Below are positions 57,417 through 64,000 of a stretch of DNA of 64,000 nucleotides, one piece after another (the stretch's first letter is position 1; the number at the start of each line of letters is the position of its first letter). Source of the stretch: Rhizorhabdus phycosphaerae. GTDB lineage: Bacteria > Pseudomonadota > Alphaproteobacteria > Sphingomonadales > Sphingomonadaceae. The stretch is taken from positions 2,381,501-2,445,500 of the forward strand of contig NZ_CP049107.1 of assembly GCF_011044255.1 (NCBI RefSeq), written 5' to 3'. The notes under the pieces were generated by a model. That model ran no database searches. It saw only the letters and a list, made by a program, of their open reading frames with translations, and had not been told where the DNA came from. A program made the position numbers and the translations under genes.

Positions 57417-57501
57417 GAACAGGCTCCGAGCAGAGGGCCGGGAATCCGGCCTTTGGCGCGACCTTTAGGCGCGCCGCATGTGCGAAGCAAGGTGTCGGGG
57501 A

Positions 57502-57518
57502 GTGAGAATGACTCGCAA
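57502..57518. promoter_or_regulatory. Possible Fur-type operator upstream of nuoA
   Basis: GTGAGAATGACTCGCAA is an imperfect palindrome (reverse complement TTGCGAGTCATTCTCAC) close to the form of alphaproteobacterial Fur sites such as T-T-G-A-G-A-A-T-G-A-T-T-C-T-C-A-A. It lies 86-102 bases before nuoA, inside the intergenic region where the nuo promoter must be. Iron control of an Fe-S-rich enzyme is plausible but this is a pattern match only. Confidence 0.4.
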
Positions 57519-57576
57519 GAAGTCCACGGTTTCCCGGAGCTTTCGGGGAAGCTGGCTCTTGGTGCAGCCGTGCGCT

Positions 57577-57601
57577 GCCGCCGCCGTTGCAAGGCGGCGG
57601 C
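57577..57601. terminator. Hairpin downstream of the IMPase gene
   Basis: GCCGCCGCC and GGCGGCGGC are perfect 9-base arms around GTTGCAA, lying just past the IMPase stop. There is no T tract on either side, so it may act in termination only weakly, or may protect the mRNA end. Confidence 0.4.
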
Positions 57602-57609
57602 GTACGCCC

Positions 57610-58434
57610 TCAGAGCCCCTTGACGCCCTGCGCGACGAGCTTGTGCAGCCGCGTAGCCAGCCCGTCATTGGTGGCGAGATATTCGTTGCGCTCGTGCATC
57701 CGGTCACCGCCGCGGAAATCGCTGACGAAACCGCCCGCCTCGCGGACCAGAAGGATGCCCGCCGCCACGTCCCAGATCTTCAGCTCCGACTCCCAGAAGG
57801 CATCGAAGCGGCCGGCCGCGACCCAGGCGAGGTCGAGCGACGCAGCGCCGAAGCGACGGATACCGGCGATCTCGGGGCCGACCTGGGCGAAGATGGCGCT
57901 CCACTTGCGGATATCGCCATGGCCGAGAAAGGGGATGCCGGTCGCGACCAGCGCATCGGCGAGGTCGCGGCGGGCGGACACGCGCAGGCGACGATCCTGC
58001 AACCAGGCACCCCGCCCCTTTTCCGCCCAGAAGCTCTCGTCGGTCAGCGGCTGATAGATCAGGCCATGGCTGACGTCGCCGCGCATCTGGCCCGGCCGGG
58101 CCGGCTCCTCGACCGCGATCGAAATGGCGAAGTGCGGGATGCCGTGGAGAAAGTTGGTGGTGCCGTCGAGCGGATCGATGATCCAGCGCGGCTTGGTGGG
58201 ATCGCCCTCGATCTCGCCGCCTTCCTCGAGCACGAAGCCCCAGTCCGGGCGGGCGCGCTTGAGCTCTTCCACCAGCGTCTGCTCGGCGCGCTGGTCGGCC
58301 ATCGACACGAAGTCGGCCGGGCCCTTGCGGCTCACCTGAAGCTGCTGGACCTCGTTGAAGTCGCGGCGCAGGCGCGGCGCGGCCTTGCGCGCGGCGCGAT
58401 CCATGACGGTGATGAGGCCGGAATGGCTGACCAA
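57610..58434 (-). CDS. Inositol monophosphatase family protein
   Basis: A 274-residue Mg2+-dependent phosphatase. Metal and catalytic motifs: E-E-G-G-E-I-E-G in the Glu motif, W-I-I-D-P-L-D-G-T-T-N-F (D-P-L-D-G-T), and W-D-V-A-A-G in the third motif. Substrate could be inositol phosphate, or another sugar phosphate as in related SuhB/CysQ enzymes; the sequence does not decide. The start TTG 58434 has GGAG seven bases upstream and gives L-V-S-H-S-G-L-I-T-V; ATG 58404 is the alternative. It precedes the nuo promoter region on the same strand. Confidence 0.92.
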   Translation of the reverse strand: MVSHSGLITVMDRAARKAAPRLRRDFNEVQQLQVSRKGPADFVSMADQRAEQTLVEELKRARPDWGFVLEEGGEIEGDPTKPRWIIDPLDGTTNFLHGIPHFAISIAVEEPARPGQMRGDVSHGLIYQPLTDESFWAEKGRGAWLQDRRLRVSARRDLADALVATGIPFLGHGDIRKWSAIFAQVGPEIAGIRRFGAASLDLAWVAAGRFDAFWESELKIWDVAAGILLVREAGGFVSDFRGGDRMHERNEYLATNDGLATRLHKLVAQGVKGL

Positions 58435-58513
58435 GATTCTTCTCCGTTCGTGCCGGGCGGGCGGCACAGTCTACGCGAAACGCGTCCCGCGCACTGGCGG
58501 AACGAAATAGGCG

Positions 58514-58534
58514 GGCCGGCCCCAGGGGCCGGCC
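58514..58534 (-). terminator. Hairpin after efp
   Basis: GGCCGGCCC and GGGCCGGCC arms with a three-base loop lie 17 bases past the efp stop. On the minus strand it is followed by only a short T-containing stretch (TATTTCG), so it is a weak intrinsic terminator at best. Confidence 0.4.
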
Positions 58535-58550
58535 TCGCGATCAGACGGGA

Positions 58551-59114
58551 TCAGTCCGCGCGGCGGACATATTCCTGGCTGTAGACGTCGACGACGATGC
58601 GGGTGCCGCTGGCGATATGCGGCGGCACCATCACGCGGACGCCGTTTTCCAGCAGCGCAGGCTTGTAGCTGGACGAGGCGGTCTGTCCCTTAACCACGGC
58701 GTCGGCCTCGACGATCAGCGCCTCGACGGTGTCGGGCAGCTGCACCGAGATCGGGCGCTCGTCATAAAGCTCCATCACGACGTCCATGCCGTCGTTGAGG
58801 AAGGCCGCGGCGTCGCCGAGCAGATCGCGCGGCAGCGTGATCTGCTCGTAGCTGTCCTTGTCCATGAAGGTCAGGTCCTCGCCCTCGGCGAACAGGAACT
58901 GGAAATCCTTGGTGTCGAGGCGAACGCGCTCGACCGTCTCGGCCGAGCGGAAACGGACGTTGTTCTTGCGTCCGTCGATCAGATTCTTCATCTCGACCTG
59001 CATATAGGCGCCGCCCTTGCCGGGCTGCGTATGCTGGATCTTGACGGCGCGCCAGATGCCGCCTTCATATTCGATGATGTTGCCGGGACGGATGTCCACG
59101 CCGCTGATCTTCAT
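58551..59114 (-). CDS. efp: Elongation factor P
   Basis: A 187-residue, three-domain translation factor that relieves ribosomes stalled at polyproline. The tip Lys is at residue 33 in Q-P-G-K-G-G-A-Y; the position is right for post-translational modification, though no modifying enzyme is in view. Domain II/III motifs include T-Y-E-Q-I-T-L style D-S-Y-E-Q-I-T-L-P and F-L-N-D-G-M-D-V. It stands before the IMPase gene on the same strand with a hairpin between them. Confidence 0.97.
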   Translation of the reverse strand: MKISGVDIRPGNIIEYEGGIWRAVKIQHTQPGKGGAYMQVEMKNLIDGRKNNVRFRSAETVERVRLDTKDFQFLFAEGEDLTFMDKDSYEQITLPRDLLGDAAAFLNDGMDVVMELYDERPISVQLPDTVEALIVEADAVVKGQTASSSYKPALLENGVRVMVPPHIASGTRIVVDVYSQEYVRRAD

Positions 59115-59323
59115 GGTTCACCTGAGACTGAGGATTTGAAAGAGCCGGCGGCGGCCATAGCCGCAGCGCCGAAAAAGGGCAAGGCGACTCCCTCGCGCGG
59201 CATTGCCTTGCCCCTGCGCGGAATGGGCGACCGCGCCGGACCGGAACTGAACGAAGGGGAAGGCGCGCCGGGCTCCGGCATATAGCGGTTCACCTGCCCG
59301 GCGGTTCGCGCTACATCGTCGCG

Positions 59324-59548
59324 ATGAACACCTTCTTCTTCATCCTCATCCTGCTGGCGGTGATCGGTACCGTCGTCGCCCTCGTGCGCGGGATCATCGC
59401 CTTCCTCAAGACGACCGAAGAGGATCTGAAGGCGGGAACGGTCAGCCGGTCGGGGCTGCAGCAGAACAAGATGATGCGGATGCGCATCGCCTTCCAGGCG
59501 ATCGCGGTGATCCTCGTGATCCTGCTGCTTATCATGAGCCGTCCCTGA
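59324..59548 (+). CDS. HIG1 domain-containing protein
   Basis: A 74-residue membrane protein with two helices (residues 3-27 and 56-71). The loop Q-N-K-M-M-R-M-R-I-A-F-Q-A is the HIG1 family signature. HIG1 proteins help assemble or stabilise cytochrome oxidases and supercomplexes in mitochondria and alphaproteobacteria, though in bacteria this rests on few cases. The start ATG is at 59324. It is followed by the adenosyltransferase gene after 13 bases. Confidence 0.9.
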   Translation: MNTFFFILILLAVIGTVVALVRGIIAFLKTTEEDLKAGTVSRSGLQQNKMMRMRIAFQAIAVILVILLLIMSRP

Positions 59549-59561
59549 GCTCCGCGACACG

Positions 59562-60131
59562 ATGGTTCGGCTGAACAGGATCTACACCCGCACGGGCGAT
59601 GCGGGCGAGACGGGCCTCGTCGATGGCTCGCGCCTGCCCAAATGCGCCCCGCGCATGGCCGCGATCGGCGACGTCGACGAACTCAATTCGGCGATCGGTA
59701 TCGCCCTGACGCACAACATGCCGTCGGCGGCGGGGGCGAAGCTGTCCCGAATCCAGAACGAACTGTTCGACCTTGGTGCCGACTTCGCCACGCCGGGTCC
59801 CGATTTCACACCCTCCGATATGGTGCTCCGCATCGTCGAGTCGCAGGTCGAGCGGCTCGAGGCCGAGATCGACGAGATGAACGAGGCGCTGGAGCCTCTG
59901 CGCAGCTTCATCCTGCCCGGCGGCCATCCGGCTTCTGCGGCCATCCATCTGGCACGCGCGATCTGCCGACGGGCGGAGCGATCGGCCGTAGCAGCCGACC
60001 GCGATGCGGGACTGAATCCGGTCGGCCTCGCTTATGTAAACCGGCTGTCGGATCATCTGTTCGTGCTCGCCCGCTGGATCAACCTGGCCGGAGAGGGCGA
60101 CATCTTGTGGAAGCCGGGGGCAACCCGCTGA
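59562..60131 (+). CDS. Cob(I)yrinic acid a,c-diamide adenosyltransferase, PduO type
   Basis: A 189-residue PduO-type (MMAB) enzyme that transfers the adenosyl group of ATP to reduced cobalamin, giving coenzyme B12. Visible motifs are the N-terminal I-Y-T-R-T-G-D-A-G-E-T-G-L ATP loop, I-G-D-V-D-E-L-N-S, and the final R-A-I-C-R-R-A-E-R and L-N-R-L-S-D-type V-N-R-L-S-D-H-L-F. The fold is a helical trimer. No other B12 genes are adjacent. Confidence 0.94.
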   Translation: MVRLNRIYTRTGDAGETGLVDGSRLPKCAPRMAAIGDVDELNSAIGIALTHNMPSAAGAKLSRIQNELFDLGADFATPGPDFTPSDMVLRIVESQVERLEAEIDEMNEALEPLRSFILPGGHPASAAIHLARAICRRAERSAVAADRDAGLNPVGLAYVNRLSDHLFVLARWINLAGEGDILWKPGATR

Positions 60132-60170
60132 ACGGGCTCGCACGCCCGGCGGCGCGCAAAGCCGCGCCGT

Positions 60171-60305
60171 TCAGACGTGCGAACTCGCCACCATCGCGCC
60201 GGGATCGCCGATCATCCGGTCGAGCAGGACGAAGCCCACCGACATGAAGACCACCGCGATCAGGAGCGACTGTACAAGCTCCCGGCGACTGATCAGGCCA
60301 AGCAT
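60171..60305 (-). CDS. 44-residue small membrane protein
   Basis: A 44-residue ORF (M-L-G-L-I-S-R-R-E-L-V-Q-S-L-L-I-A-V-V-F-M-S-V-G-F shortened here) with a strong GGAGG ribosome site 6 bases before ATG 60305. It has one transmembrane helix (about residues 11-28) and a polar tail (D-R-M-I-G-D-P-G-A-M-V). The clean ribosome site and helix make it credible. It is divergent from uvrA, whose SOS box is about 110 bases away. Function unknown. Confidence 0.6.
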   Translation of the reverse strand: MLGLISRRELVQSLLIAVVFMSVGFVLLDRMIGDPGAMVASSHV

Positions 60306-60414
60306 CGCAACCTCCTCCACCAACGGAAAAGCACGTCGCCTCTAGGCGATGCAGGGTTGAGAATCGGTTAACCACCGCCCACATCCCAGGCCGACGGACC
60401 GCCTTGCGCGCGGC

Positions 60415-60429
60415 GAACAAATCTGGAAC
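60415..60429 (+). promoter_or_regulatory. LexA (SOS) box upstream of uvrA
   Basis: GAAC-AAATCTG-GAAC is an exact GAAC-N7-GAAC, the reverse complement of the direct-repeat GTTC-N7-GTTC LexA site known in alphaproteobacteria. It ends 9 bases before the uvrA ATG, so LexA bound here would block transcription close to the start codon. It also covers most of the place where a ribosome-binding site would be. Confidence 0.85.
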
Positions 60430-60438
60430 ATTCCCGAC

Positions 60439-63470
<3,032 letters not shown>

Positions 63471-63474
<4 letters not shown>

Positions 63475-64000
63475 GCGCTTATCGGCCGGAGTTCGAAGAT
63501 GCACTTCGAATGCTTGCCGAAATCAGCGCTGCAATGGCGGAACGCCGCCTGCCCCGACCGATATTGGTCGGCGGTGCCGCCGTGGAGTTTTACACTCTGA
63601 GCGCCATCAATACGGGCGACTTCGATCTTTGCTCACCTCGCCAGTCGGAATTGGAGGAGGAGATGCAGAAGCGCGGGTTCGTCCGGCCATCGGGGCAGGG
63701 TAAATCGACCAGAGGATGGATACATCCCGCGCTGGGGTTGGGGTTCGAAATCGTTGGATCGGCTCTTTTGGATGGACATACAGACCCGAATAAGCTCGTT
63801 CTTGTCGAGCACCTTGGCCCGGGCCAGTCGTTAGCGGTTATCGCAGTCGAAGACCTGATTGCCGATCGTATGGGTCAGTTTGCTTCCGGCAGCGCTCCCG
63901 AAATGCGGGAACAGGCTCGTTCGCTACTCAAACTTCACCCTGACGTCGATCTAGTTTATCTTGACCGCCGAGTCCGCCATGAGACTGCCGGACTGCTCGG
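63471..64000 (+). CDS. Nucleotidyltransferase-like protein, 3' end outside the window
   Basis: The first 176 codons of a gene that runs off the window. Its ATG overlaps the uvrA stop (ATGA at 63471-63474). The catalytic signature of the Pol-beta-like nucleotidyltransferase fold is clear: [12 protein letters not shown] and G-D-F-D-L (the paired Asp), then a third acidic residue in G-F-E-I-V-G. Such proteins include minimal nucleotidyltransferase toxins of AbiE-like or MNT/HEPN-like modules. The base composition reads less GC-rich than uvrA, which hints at transfer. Whether an antitoxin partner follows cannot be seen. Confidence 0.75.

Overview
The window is high-GC, densely packed bacterial chromosome. 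It looks like an alphaproteobacterium of the order Sphingomonadales (Sphingomonas-like). The grounds are: a complete 14-gene nuo cluster with separate nuoC and nuoD plus a distant NDUFA12-type complex I subunit; a CrtY-type lycopene cyclase; a PEPxxWA-CTERM exported protein; a double cold-shock-domain protein followed by a DUF192 protein; a GAAC-N7-GAAC (GTTC-N7-GTTC) SOS box; and tRNA-Trp/secE/nusG/rplK/rplA synteny. The genus is inferred from protein character, not from a database search. I see no insertion sequence, prophage, CRISPR array, integrase or plasmid origin.

Layout. 1-4.3 kb: a signalling block with the end of an Hpt-like protein, a membrane protein with a degenerate nucleotidyltransferase domain, a DUF2336 protein and a kinase-like protein without its phospho-accepting histidine. 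4.3-7.2 kb: an accessory stretch (VOC protein, small unknown, DUF2238 membrane protein, RTX calcium-binding protein) that reads less GC-rich. 7.2-9.4 kb: thiC under a TPP riboswitch. 9.4-18.4 kb: crtY, a LOG-family hydrolase, aat (overlapping a DUF2155 gene antisense), mlaD, an NDUFA12 homologue, DUF192 and cold-shock proteins, recX, and an orphan fatty-acyl-AMP ligase. 18.5-20.9 kb: tRNA-Trp, secE, nusG, rplK, rplA. 21-24.2 kb: a chemoreceptor, a very small PQP-CTERM-like protein, hisE and a HIT hydrolase. 24.2-31.7 kb: a heavy-metal RND efflux system with its own two-component regulator. 31.9-37.7 kb: an amino-acid permease, a PfkB kinase, a TetR regulator divergent from an ABA4-like membrane protein, and a PEP-CTERM protein. 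37.9-57.4 kb: one long reverse-strand array running nuoA to nuoN, then birA, coaX, rnj and a DUF1467 gene. 57.6-64 kb: an inositol-monophosphatase-family gene, efp, a HIG1 protein, a PduO-type cobalamin adenosyltransferase, uvrA with an SOS box, and a partial nucleotidyltransferase overlapping the uvrA stop.

How it works together. The nuo array encodes respiratory complex I and carries three non-core genes translationally coupled to core subunits (an NTF2/SnoaL-like protein between nuoD and nuoE, a 49-residue membrane protein between nuoE and nuoF, an exported protein between nuoF and nuoG). A possible Fur-type operator lies upstream of nuoA. The efflux block is a self-contained metal-sensing and export unit. 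The most unusual points are the locus of apparently catalytically dead signalling proteins at the left edge, the antisense overlap of two conserved genes (aat and DUF2155), the in-frame palindromic repeat inside uvrA, and several tiny membrane proteins that gene callers can miss.
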